A DNA stretch of 44,526 nt from assembly GCA_902630715.1 (NCBI GenBank), contig CACOVO010000012.1:1-44526 (forward strand). The letters are read 5' to 3'. This DNA comes from an uncultured SAR86 cluster bacterium (lineage in GTDB: Bacteria > Pseudomonadota > Gammaproteobacteria > Magnimaribacterales > Magnimaribacteraceae). Made by a program: the position numbers and the translations under genes. The notes below the pieces were generated by a model, which saw only the letters and a list, made by a program, of their open reading frames with translations, had not been told where the DNA came from and made no database searches. Of this stretch, positions 1 to 7,621 are shown one piece after another (the first letter of the stretch is position 1; every line of letters begins with the position of its first letter).

Positions 1-1
1 A

Positions 2-643
2 TGTCAGTTTGTGAACACAGAGTTTTTTGATCTTTCAAGTTGGTATTTTATGTGGGCTGAAAGAGCGCGAGAGGTATTTTCTACTCACCACATTCTTGTA
101 GATCTTTCTCTGAGTCTTCAGGATATCCGTTTGAAGTTTAGAAAAAGCTTCAAGCCGTTTATTAACAAAGGACTAAGAGAATGGAAAGTGGAGGTTCACG
201 AAAAAGTAACTGATGATTTATTTGAATCATTCAGATTACTTCATAAGTCAGTTGCAGGAAGATCAACAAGACCAATTGAGAGTTGGAATAAACAAAAAGA
301 GCAAATTGACTCCATGGAATCATTTATTGTAACCGTTTCTGGGGATGATGATGTTATCGTTGGGGCAGGTTTATTTACCTATTCTAGAGATAATGGCTTT
401 TACAGTGTGGGCGCATACGAGAGAAAATTATCTGATCAGCCCTTAGGACATGCTGTACAAATGAAAGCGATTGAGACATTTAAAAAGAATGGAGTAAAGT
501 GGTACGAGATAGGTTTAAAACGATTGAAAATAGATAAAAGAACTCCAACGGACAAAGAGTTGGCTTTGACTCACTTTAAGCAAGGCTTTGCAACTCATGT
601 TGCTGCTCGTCAACATTTAACTGTAGATTTAAATTCAGGTTAA
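2..643 (+). CDS. FemAB/GNAT-like acyltransferase, 5' partial
   Basis: The frame is open to the left edge of the window, so the GTG at 11 need not be the true start and the N-terminus is probably missing. The visible part has the FemAB-like pattern FRKSFKPFINKGLREW, then AGRSTRPIESWNKQ and a C-terminal GNAT-like half with GAGLFTYSRDNGFYSVGAYE and ALTHFKQGF. Proteins of this type transfer acyl or aminoacyl groups and are frequent in cell-surface loci. It lies 181 bases before pseF on the same strand, so a role in modifying the same glycan is possible but unproven. The gap 644-824 is AT-rich and no gene or clear terminator was seen in it. Confidence 0.6.
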   Translation, partial: CQFVNTEFFDLSSWYFMWAERAREVFSTHHILVDLSLSLQDIRLKFRKSFKPFINKGLREWKVEVHEKVTDDLFESFRLLHKSVAGRSTRPIESWNKQKEQIDSMESFIVTVSGDDDVIVGAGLFTYSRDNGFYSVGAYERKLSDQPLGHAVQMKAIETFKKNGVKWYEIGLKRLKIDKRTPTDKELALTHFKQGFATHVAARQHLTVDLNSG

Positions 644-824
644 TCGCCCTTCAATTAAAAATTTGATATTAAACTCACATTTAGATCAATATATTTATTG
701 AGTTATAGTTTATTAATTCTAGAGTATTGAAAGATTATAAATCACGGATCAGAAACCATATTCAGCAAATAAGAAAATAAAATAGATGATAAGAAATGAT
801 AATTAAAGTAATCAAAGGGTCTTT

Positions 825-1511
825 ATGATAGTTGCAATTATTCCAGCTAGAGGAGGCAGTAAAAGAATACCAAAAAAAAACATTAAGGAATTTTTTGGAA
901 AACCTATAATTTCCTACTCAATTAATGCAGCTATAGATAGTAAATTATTTGATAGGGTAATCGTTTCTACAGATTGCGAAGATATTGCTCAAGTAGCAAT
1001 CGATTATGGTGCTGAAGTCCCATTTATGAGACCAGAGGAATTATCAGGAGATTTTTTAGGAACTCATGAAGTTGTGGGCCATGCGCTTAGATGGCTAGAA
1101 AATTCAGGTTTTTCTTCAGACTATGCTTGCTGTATTTATGCAACAGCTCCCATGATAAAGGCAAGTGATTTAATTAAAGGTTATGATTTGATTAAAACAG
1201 GAAAATGGAAATCTGTTATTGCTGCTACTAAATATTCATACCCTGTATTCAGATCTTTTAAACAATTATCTAATGGTGGATTGGAGATGGTTTTTCCGGA
1301 GCATTATAATTCAAGATCCCAAGACTTGCCTGAAGTCTATCATGATGCTGGACAATTTTATTGGGCAAAATCTCAAGAGTGGAAAGGTAAACCTGGTGGT
1401 TTCTCTAAAAATAATACAATAATTGAACTGCCCAACTATCTTGTTCAAGACATTGATACGCTAGAGGATTGGAATCGAGCTGAAAGAATTTATGAAAGCT
1501 ACAAATCTTAG
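825..1511 (+). CDS. pseF: Pseudaminic acid cytidylyltransferase (CMP-Pse synthetase)
   Basis: It activates pseudaminic acid with CTP to give CMP-Pse, the donor used by nonulosonic acid transferases in the cytoplasm. The N-terminus carries the CMP-sugar synthetase signature IPARGGSKRIPKKNIK (residues about 6-21), followed by VSTDCEDI and the PseF-like SVIAATKYSYPVFRSF and DAGQFYWAK blocks. The length of 228 aa is normal for the family. A run of nine A at about 872-880 encodes the PKK of the signature. The stop lies inside the next gene, which begins 20 bases upstream of it, so the two are probably translationally coupled. NeuA or LegF is the alternative; the nearby PseG homologue favours PseF. 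Confidence 0.9.
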   Translation: MIVAIIPARGGSKRIPKKNIKEFFGKPIISYSINAAIDSKLFDRVIVSTDCEDIAQVAIDYGAEVPFMRPEELSGDFLGTHEVVGHALRWLENSGFSSDYACCIYATAPMIKASDLIKGYDLIKTGKWKSVIAATKYSYPVFRSFKQLSNGGLEMVFPEHYNSRSQDLPEVYHDAGQFYWAKSQEWKGKPGGFSKNNTIIELPNYLVQDIDTLEDWNRAERIYESYKS

Positions 1512-2589
1512 AGATTTTGCAGTAATTTGCCTTGCCGCAGGAAAATCTCAACTGCCAGTAATAGCAAAAGCTAAATCTCTTGGATTTACAATTGTTGCAA
1601 TTGACCAAAATAAAGAAGCTCCTGGCTTTGAATATGCTGACTACAAAATCTACCTAAGCACTTACGACGCTGATCAGATTATTAAAGAATTAAATAAATT
1701 AAAGCAAAAATTAAATTGGGTCGGAGTGATAAACAGGAGTTCTGGACCGCCAGTTATAAGTGCAGCTAAAATTTGTAAACATTTTGGTCTTCCTGGAGTT
1801 CCAGTTGAGTCAGCTGAAAGTTTAGTTAATAAAGATCAAATGCGTATAGCCTGCTCAAAAAGAAATATACCTATACCTAATTACAAAATTTATGATGTTG
1901 ACGAATGCAATACAGCTAGTGTTGATCTACTACCTGTCGTTGTAAAGCCAGCCTTAAGCTTAATTGGGAAAAGTGGTGTGAGCGTAATTCGTAGAGAAGA
2001 TAAAATTGGACCATCCATTCAATATGCATCTGAAAATACCATAAATAATAAAATTTTATTAGAAGAATTCCTTCAAGGTCCAGATCTTTCACTTGTTAGT
2101 TTTGTGAATGATGGGCAACTATTTCCAATATGTCTTTTAGAAGAGATAAACATTGAGAAAAAAGATGGAACTTTATCTGCTAAAGGTTACAAAACCTGCG
2201 ACTCCGACCGATATAACTGGACTCAGCAAGCTCATCATATTGCCAATAATCTTATCTCAGAGTTTAATATTGTTCGTTCTGCCTTTATGATTTCCTTCCG
2301 CTCAGATTCCAATAATAATTTAAGACTTATAGAGGTACATCTTGATATAGGAGGAGACCTAATGATAGAGGCTTTTTATCCAAAAGCTTTTAATTTTGAC
2401 TTTTTGAAATTAGCAGTTGAAATGGCAGTTGGTATCAGTGAAAGTCAAATTGATCTAAAGGTTAAACCTACAGCAATTTACTATAATGAGGGAGAAGGTT
2501 TATTATCAAATAGAGGTTATAAAGTTTTTACAGCTAACACCATGGAAATGCTTGAAGAAAAAATCTCAAAGGCTAGTCTTCAAAATTAA
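1492..2589 (+). CDS. ATP-grasp ligase of the nonulosonic acid module (first of three)
   Basis: This 365 aa protein has a Rossmann-like pre-ATP-grasp domain (CLAAGKSQLPVIAKAKSLG, then AIDQNKEAPG, residues about 14-50) and an ATP-grasp core with a lysine motif VVVKPALSLIGKSGV and the adenine-loop region LLEEFLQGPD. ATP-grasp enzymes join a carboxylate to an amine or thiol through an acyl-phosphate. The canonical metal-binding ExN motif reads E281-V-H283 followed by LDIGGD, so the Asn is replaced. It overlaps pseF by 20 bases and sits before the NeuB-type gene, which suggests it acts on the nonulosonic acid or a precursor, for example adding an acyl or amino-acid group. The substrate cannot be read from sequence. 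Confidence 0.75.
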   Translation: MKATNLRDFAVICLAAGKSQLPVIAKAKSLGFTIVAIDQNKEAPGFEYADYKIYLSTYDADQIIKELNKLKQKLNWVGVINRSSGPPVISAAKICKHFGLPGVPVESAESLVNKDQMRIACSKRNIPIPNYKIYDVDECNTASVDLLPVVVKPALSLIGKSGVSVIRREDKIGPSIQYASENTINNKILLEEFLQGPDLSLVSFVNDGQLFPICLLEEINIEKKDGTLSAKGYKTCDSDRYNWTQQAHHIANNLISEFNIVRSAFMISFRSDSNNNLRLIEVHLDIGGDLMIEAFYPKAFNFDFLKLAVEMAVGISESQIDLKVKPTAIYYNEGEGLLSNRGYKVFTANTMEMLEEKISKASLQN

Positions 2590-2615
2590 TGAATTTTTAC
2601 CCATAGCTTAATTTT

Positions 2616-3470
2616 ATGTTTTTTATATCCGAAGTTTCGTCAAACCATTCCCAAAATATCGACAGGGCGCTGGAATTTATTGAGCAATCGGCAGCAGTTG
2701 GTTGTGATGCAGTCAAATTTCAATTATTTAAAACAGAAATGTTATTCTCTAAAGAGGTTTTTGAAAGCAACCCCGAAACAATTAAGCGGAAACAATGGGA
2801 ACTGCCAGTTGAATTCTTGCCAGTTCTATCCGAGCGGTGTAAAGAAAAAGAAATCCAGTTTAGTTGTACACCATTTTATATAGATGCTGTTGATGAACTT
2901 GATGAATATGTAGATTTTTACAAAATAGCCTCTTATGAATTACTATGGGATGACTTGATTCTGGCTTGTGTAAAGACAGGAAAACCTCTTATTCTTTCCA
3001 CAGGAATGGCTACTATAGACGAGATTAGACATGCTGTTGAGATAACGAAAAGTAACGGTTGCCAGAACTTAACATTACTGCATTGTACCTCTGCGTACCC
3101 AACTCCATACAAAGAAGCTAATTTGTCTGCAATTGGTACGCTAAAAAAAGAATTTAATTGCAAGGTAGGCTGGTCGGATCATACCGTAGATCCAGGTGTA
3201 ATCAATCGCGCAGTTAATAGATGGGGAGCAGAGGTAGTAGAGTTTCATATGGATCTGGAGGGTGCTGGTGAAGAATTCGAGTCAGGCCATTGTTGGTTAC
3301 CGAAGCATATAGGTAATGTAATTGAACAAGTAAGACATGGATTAATTGCAGATGGTGACGGTATTAAAGAGCCAGCTGCATCAGAGCTTCCCGATAGAAG
3401 TTGGAGGACCGATCCATCGGATGGTTTACGTCCGATGAAATCTATAAGAGGCACTCTAAAAAATACATGA
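2616..3470 (+). CDS. pseI: NeuB/PseI-type nonulosonic acid synthase without SAF domain
   Basis: It condenses phosphoenolpyruvate with a six-carbon amino sugar to make a nine-carbon sialic-acid-like sugar. Family marks are FISEVSSNHSQNIDRALEFI at the N-terminus, GCDAVKFQLFK, FYKIASYEL, LSTGMATIDEI, HCTSAYPTPYKEANL (PEP binding), VGWSDHT and VVEFHMDLEG. The protein is only 284 aa, whereas PseI and NeuB are usually about 335-350 aa. It ends at RPMKSIRGTL, just where the linker to the C-terminal SAF (antifreeze-like) domain should begin. The next gene is a different protein, so the domain is absent and not split off. The pseI assignment over neuB or legI rests on the neighbouring pseF and pseG. 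Confidence 0.82.
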   Translation: MFFISEVSSNHSQNIDRALEFIEQSAAVGCDAVKFQLFKTEMLFSKEVFESNPETIKRKQWELPVEFLPVLSERCKEKEIQFSCTPFYIDAVDELDEYVDFYKIASYELLWDDLILACVKTGKPLILSTGMATIDEIRHAVEITKSNGCQNLTLLHCTSAYPTPYKEANLSAIGTLKKEFNCKVGWSDHTVDPGVINRAVNRWGAEVVEFHMDLEGAGEEFESGHCWLPKHIGNVIEQVRHGLIADGDGIKEPAASELPDRSWRTDPSDGLRPMKSIRGTLKNT

Positions 3471-4345
3471 AACCAAAAATATTATTTTTAGGCTGCAACT
3501 ATAACGAAATACCTTATCTTGAAAATCTTCAAGAAAGAGGTTTTTATGTTGTTGCTACAGATGTTAACCCCGATGCACCAGGTATGAAAATGGCTAACTC
3601 TGCGGTGATATGTGGTTATAACGATTATGATGGCTTAGAGAGTGCGATTATGACAGAAGGGCCAGACGAGTTCTATTCGGTATTTACTGCCTCTGCACAG
3701 TTTGCACACCTTGGAGCTTCTTACATATCAAAAAAATTGGGAATTACTTACCCCGCCATCGATAATATTAGAGCTTGCCTTAACAAAAAATCTTTTTATC
3801 CTTTATTTCAAGAAAATGGAATAGCTATTCCAGAGACTCGCTACATAAGAAACTTTACTGATCTAAAGAGAGCATTAAGTGACTATTCAGATGAGACAGA
3901 TTTTTATCTTAAATCCGATTACAGTAAAAATCCCAATCATATATACACCGGCAAATCATCAAGTCTCATTAAGCAAGATATTCAATGGACTACTGACCGT
4001 TATTTTCAAGAATATTACATTTTACAAAAAACATATGAAGGCTATGGCGTGCGTCTTAACCTATTTCCCAATGGCTATGAACTCTATGACTTTGAAACGG
4101 CGAAACCCATAAGAATAGAAGATTGCCCCGAAATCGAGGAATATAAAATTTTAGAATTATTGGGTAAATTAAGTGAGAAATTAGGTATGCAAAATTGGCT
4201 ACTTAAGTTTGATGTATTACTTGGAAAAGAAGGGTATGTGGTTCTAGACATAGGGATGGATCCTCCTTCTAGAATGAAAAAAAATTGGGAAGAAAATGGA
4301 CGAAACTTTGTTGATTTCTACTTAGATCTTTACATCGGGACTTGA
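3467..4345 (+). CDS. ATP-grasp ligase of the nonulosonic acid module (second of three)
   Basis: The start is placed at the ATG at 3467, giving 292 aa and an ATGA overlap with the stop of the synthase gene; a longer reading from 3401 would overlap that gene by 70 bases. The N-terminus KILFLGCNYNEIPYLENLQ with ATDVNPDAPGMKMANS is the same pre-ATP-grasp fold as in the ATP-grasp genes at 1492 and 10322. The core includes FYLKSDYSK (ATP lysine region) and YFQEYYI. Where ExN metal ligands are expected it has D261-I-G-M-D, an unusual form. The position between the synthase and pseG, with coupled translation, argues for a role in nonulosonic acid biosynthesis or tailoring. The exact reaction is unknown. 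Confidence 0.72.
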   Translation: MKPKILFLGCNYNEIPYLENLQERGFYVVATDVNPDAPGMKMANSAVICGYNDYDGLESAIMTEGPDEFYSVFTASAQFAHLGASYISKKLGITYPAIDNIRACLNKKSFYPLFQENGIAIPETRYIRNFTDLKRALSDYSDETDFYLKSDYSKNPNHIYTGKSSSLIKQDIQWTTDRYFQEYYILQKTYEGYGVRLNLFPNGYELYDFETAKPIRIEDCPEIEEYKILELLGKLSEKLGMQNWLLKFDVLLGKEGYVVLDIGMDPPSRMKKNWEENGRNFVDFYLDLYIGT

Positions 4346-4356
4346 GAAAAATTTAA

Positions 4357-5340
4357 ATGATAACTTGTATTATTCGCGTCGATGCTTCAAGTGAAATAGG
4401 CTATGGACATCTGATGCGTTGCCTTGCCCTTGGCGAACAACTTCGGAGCTCTTTTGACATTTTATTCTTAGTTCGTCACAAAAATACTGCTACCAAAATT
4501 CGTAAACAGGAGTTCCGTGTATACGAAATTGCTTCTGATGTTGATGATGAATCGGTTATGATTTCATTGTCGTCGAAGTATCCCAATGCTGTCTGGATAA
4601 TAGATATTAAAAAACAATTCTCTAAGGGTTTTTTGCCAGAACTCAAAAGACATGCCAACCTTTTACTATTAATAGAGAACCTTTCATATGATATGGAAGC
4701 CGCCGATGGAGTTCTGTTTCCAGCTGCACATTTGGATGAAAAAATTCTTGACCCTTGGTTAGATAAAAAACATAGATATCGTGTTCTTTCTGGCTGGGAT
4801 TGGATTATTTTGAGAGAAGAGTTCCTGAATATTAGATCAACTTCAAAAGATTTTCCAATAGTTGTGACTACAGGTGGTAGTGATCCAGATGGGGTTCTCT
4901 TTAAGCTTTGGGATTTACTTAAAGACCAAAAAATTCAAGCAATATTTTTAGTTGGAGAATCTTTTTCTTTTACTGATTGCTTGCCTAATGAGGACCAATA
5001 TTTAAAAGTTGAAGACTATAATATTCAGTACTTAGCTAAGGCACAGACAATAATATCGACCTTCGGATCTACTATCACAGAATGTCTTTACTTGAAAAAA
5101 CCAGTTATTTCTGTTGCTCACTCGATGGAGAATGCTTATGGATCTTCTCTACTCAGTAGAAGAAGTCCAGCCTGTTTTGATCTGGGATATTTTAAGGATC
5201 TTGATCAAGAAAGACTCATTAAAGCAATAAATACCTATCAAGAACCAAGCGAAGAAATATTGAATTGGTTGAATAAAAGCCCGATTGACGGAAAAGGAGC
5301 TGAAAGAGTCAAACAATGGCTTATAGAAAAAACTTTCTAA
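4357..5340 (+). CDS. pseG: UDP-2,4-diacetamido-2,4,6-trideoxy-beta-L-altropyranose hydrolase
   Basis: PseG removes UDP from the altropyranose intermediate to supply the sugar that the PseI-type synthase condenses with PEP. The N-terminal motif IRVDASSEIGYGHLMRC is diagnostic and H18 matches the catalytic histidine of the GYGH signature. The C-terminal half has the GT-B-like nucleotide site: VTTGGSDPDG, STFGSTITECLYLKKPVISV. At 327 aa it is slightly longer than the C. jejuni enzyme. It starts 11 bases after the upstream ATP-grasp gene, and its TAA stop shares an A with the next start (TAATG at 5338-5342), so it lies within one operon. Confidence 0.88.
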   Translation: MITCIIRVDASSEIGYGHLMRCLALGEQLRSSFDILFLVRHKNTATKIRKQEFRVYEIASDVDDESVMISLSSKYPNAVWIIDIKKQFSKGFLPELKRHANLLLLIENLSYDMEAADGVLFPAAHLDEKILDPWLDKKHRYRVLSGWDWIILREEFLNIRSTSKDFPIVVTTGGSDPDGVLFKLWDLLKDQKIQAIFLVGESFSFTDCLPNEDQYLKVEDYNIQYLAKAQTIISTFGSTITECLYLKKPVISVAHSMENAYGSSLLSRRSPACFDLGYFKDLDQERLIKAINTYQEPSEEILNWLNKSPIDGKGAERVKQWLIEKTF

Positions 5341-6368
5341 TGTTAAAAATTTGTATCATCCAGAGTCATAAGTCACCATTCGTTGATAATTGCCTTGAAT
5401 CCCTAAAAGTCAACACGCAGATGGCATATGATCTTCAATTATTTCAAGAAGGTGAAAGCAGAGAAGCTACTCTAAATAATATTCTTTGTGAGACGAAGGG
5501 TAAGGATATATTGGTGGTAGCAGATGATGTCTTATTCACGAAAGGATGGGATCAAGCTTTATTAGCCCATTGGAAGGATAATAGGATATTAGGATTTTCC
5601 ATGACTTACCCTGGAGGAGAAATAATTCAGGATAGAGGCTATAGGCTTATATCAATCGATGGCGTAGTAAGAAGTGAGGCAATCGATAGAGGTCTTAAGG
5701 TAGCATCGGTCAATCCTTTCGAATATCAGTCAAGAACTTCCATGACTGGTTGTTTTCAGGCTATACCTGCTTCTGTTTCCAAACAATTAAATCAATTTCC
5801 TCTAGAAGGAAAAAATAGATTAGGAGAGCTGCTCTATCACAGTTTGGCAATAAAAAAAGGTATTGAGGTCGGAGTAGTAGGTCACTTTCTGGAACATCAT
5901 GCGAAGAGTACTAAGAGAAACCCTAATGAAAAATTGAGTAGCGAGAGTTATCTGTATGAAAAAGATCTCTGGACAAAAGTTATTCGAGATTTTAGGTTAG
6001 ATGAACTTACTTCCTTATCAATAATTCGAGAGATTGAGCAAGACCTCCTTGATTGGTTTAATTTGCCAGGTTTAATCTATGGCGCAGGTACAATAACGGA
6101 ATTTTTAGCTTCTCAGAAAGACATAAATCCACATCTTCTTTGCAGCGGACTACCTGAAGAGAATGGTATGAAGTTTCTTGGTAAGAGCATTTCTTACAAA
6201 GATAATATAGACTGGACGAGTGTCGAGAGAGTTTTGATAACTGTCGAAGGAAAAGAGAAGCTTATTTCTCGAGATTTAAAAAACTTATCATCAAATATCA
6301 CTATTCATGCTGTAAAAATAAAGAGAACGGAAAGTGTCCACTATTATGATATTTTTGAAATCAATTAA
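5340..6368 (+). CDS. Glycosyltransferase-like protein with C-terminal nucleotide-binding-like domain
   Basis: The start is set at ATG 5340, sharing one base with the pseG stop; an earlier in-frame ATG at 5316 would add eight residues inside pseG. The N-terminal part looks like a GT-A domain: KICIIQSHKSPFVDNCLESL, an acidic patch VVADDVLFTKGWDQAL and a TSMTGCFQAIP segment. After about residue 235 the sequence changes to LPGLIYGAGTITEFLASQKD, a GAG-type Rossmann start like the small domains attached to PglD-type acetyltransferases and some sugar-modifying methyltransferases, ending in a beta-rich VERVLITVEGKEKL segment. The total is 342 aa. Gene context suggests nonulosonic acid transfer or modification; I cannot assign the family more closely. 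Confidence 0.55.
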   Translation: MLKICIIQSHKSPFVDNCLESLKVNTQMAYDLQLFQEGESREATLNNILCETKGKDILVVADDVLFTKGWDQALLAHWKDNRILGFSMTYPGGEIIQDRGYRLISIDGVVRSEAIDRGLKVASVNPFEYQSRTSMTGCFQAIPASVSKQLNQFPLEGKNRLGELLYHSLAIKKGIEVGVVGHFLEHHAKSTKRNPNEKLSSESYLYEKDLWTKVIRDFRLDELTSLSIIREIEQDLLDWFNLPGLIYGAGTITEFLASQKDINPHLLCSGLPEENGMKFLGKSISYKDNIDWTSVERVLITVEGKEKLISRDLKNLSSNITIHAVKIKRTESVHYYDIFEIN

Positions 6369-6370
6369 TT

Positions 6371-7558
6371 ATGAATAACCGTTTATCGCAAGTTTCTAAT
6401 CTTTTGAAAGGGCAGAAGATGTTCCAGGTAAAAGAGGCTGCAGCTAAATTAGAAAGTAATGGAAAGGATGTAATTCATATGGAGCTGGGAGATCCTGATT
6501 TCGATTCACCCTCTAAAGCTATCTCTGCTGCTAAAAATTCTCTTGAGGCTGGGGAAACTCACTATAGCAGTTCATGGGGTCTGCAGGAATTCAGAGACTC
6601 TATAAATTTGAATCATATCGAGGAGCGAGGTGTATCAATCAATATTGACCAATTAGTTGTTACTGCTGGAGCAAATTCCGGCATCTACTTCACAATAAGA
6701 GCTCTTGTGAATCCTGGTGAAGAGGTTTTGATACCCGATCCAGGTTTTGTTTCTTTTGAAGCAGCAGTTTTAGCAGCTGGAGCTAAACCAATTCGATATA
6801 GTCTAAATTTTCAGGATAATTTCCAACCAGATACTGATGAAATAGAATCATTGATTTCTAAATCTACAAGATTAATGATTATTAACTCTCCTGCTAATCC
6901 CTCGGGCACAGAGCTGAGAAAGGATATACATATACAGATCAGTAATTTATTGAACAGAAATAATATATCCCTTTTAAGTGATGATACTTACTCAAGAATG
7001 AAAAGGGGTTATGAAACAAATAAACTTTCACCACTTTCAGAAACAGATCAAAAATTAGATAACAGTATTATCTTGGGCGGTTTATCAAAAGAATTTTCAA
7101 TGTCCGGATTCAGACTTGGTTATCTTGCAGGTCCGGTTGAGGTAATTAAAAAAATCAACTTATATATAGAGACTGTCAACTCTTGTGTGCCTATTTTTAC
7201 TCAGAGAGCTGGAGTTGCTGCTCTTGAAAGTTGCAACAAAGAATTAACGAAAAATCGAGAAACTTTATTAGATCGAGCTGATGCATTCATTGAAATCATT
7301 AATCAATCTAAGTACATTGATTGTCATCATTCAGATATTGGTCTTTATGCCTTTCCGAAAATAAATTGTGAAAATATTTCTGCAGATGAAATTGCAAACA
7401 TGTTATTGCAAGAAAAAGGAATCGCATGTGTTCCAGGGAGTGCTTTTGGAGAGTTGTCCGTTGACCATCTACGTTTTTCGATGAATCAGCCAAAAAATTT
7501 GTTAATTGATATAGCAAATAAAATAGTTTCAACTTTGAACAAAGTATGTTCTTCTTAA
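6371..7558 (+). CDS. Class I/II PLP-dependent aminotransferase (AspC-like)
   Basis: The 395 aa protein shows the full fold-type I aminotransferase set: MELGDPDFDSP (substrate loop), THYSSSWGLQEFRDSI, VTAGANSGIYFTIRAL (PLP phosphate loop), NSPANPSGTEL, LLSDDTYSRM and the Schiff-base lysine at about residue 240 in GLSKEFSMSGFRLGYLAG. Relatives move amino groups between aspartate, alanine or related amino acids and 2-oxo acids. It begins two bases after the previous stop and is followed by a TPP enzyme and an SDR, suggesting that the three make or modify one small building block or sugar side chain. Its substrate is not predictable; a housekeeping aspartate aminotransferase is less likely given the context. 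Confidence 0.8.
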   Translation: MNNRLSQVSNLLKGQKMFQVKEAAAKLESNGKDVIHMELGDPDFDSPSKAISAAKNSLEAGETHYSSSWGLQEFRDSINLNHIEERGVSINIDQLVVTAGANSGIYFTIRALVNPGEEVLIPDPGFVSFEAAVLAAGAKPIRYSLNFQDNFQPDTDEIESLISKSTRLMIINSPANPSGTELRKDIHIQISNLLNRNNISLLSDDTYSRMKRGYETNKLSPLSETDQKLDNSIILGGLSKEFSMSGFRLGYLAGPVEVIKKINLYIETVNSCVPIFTQRAGVAALESCNKELTKNRETLLDRADAFIEIINQSKYIDCHHSDIGLYAFPKINCENISADEIANMLLQEKGIACVPGSAFGELSVDHLRFSMNQPKNLLIDIANKIVSTLNKVCSS

Positions 7559-7621
7559 GTTGTTTATCTTAATAAGTACGATTTTTTTTTATAAAATTTA
7601 TTTGGAGTATTTACTATCAAA

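Noticed and set aside
872-880. A9 run in pseF, with similar runs at 7582-7590 (T9), 31404-31412 (T9) and near 18012-18029 (A8 then T8), as possible phase-variation tracts
   Set aside because: Runs of eight or nine A or T are expected in DNA this AT-rich, and the genes are all in frame; there is no sign of switching.
3401-3466. A longer N-terminus for the second ATP-grasp gene
   Set aside because: It would overlap the NeuB-type gene by 70 bases, whereas the ATG at 3467 gives a conventional ATGA coupling and begins at the conserved KILFLGC strand.
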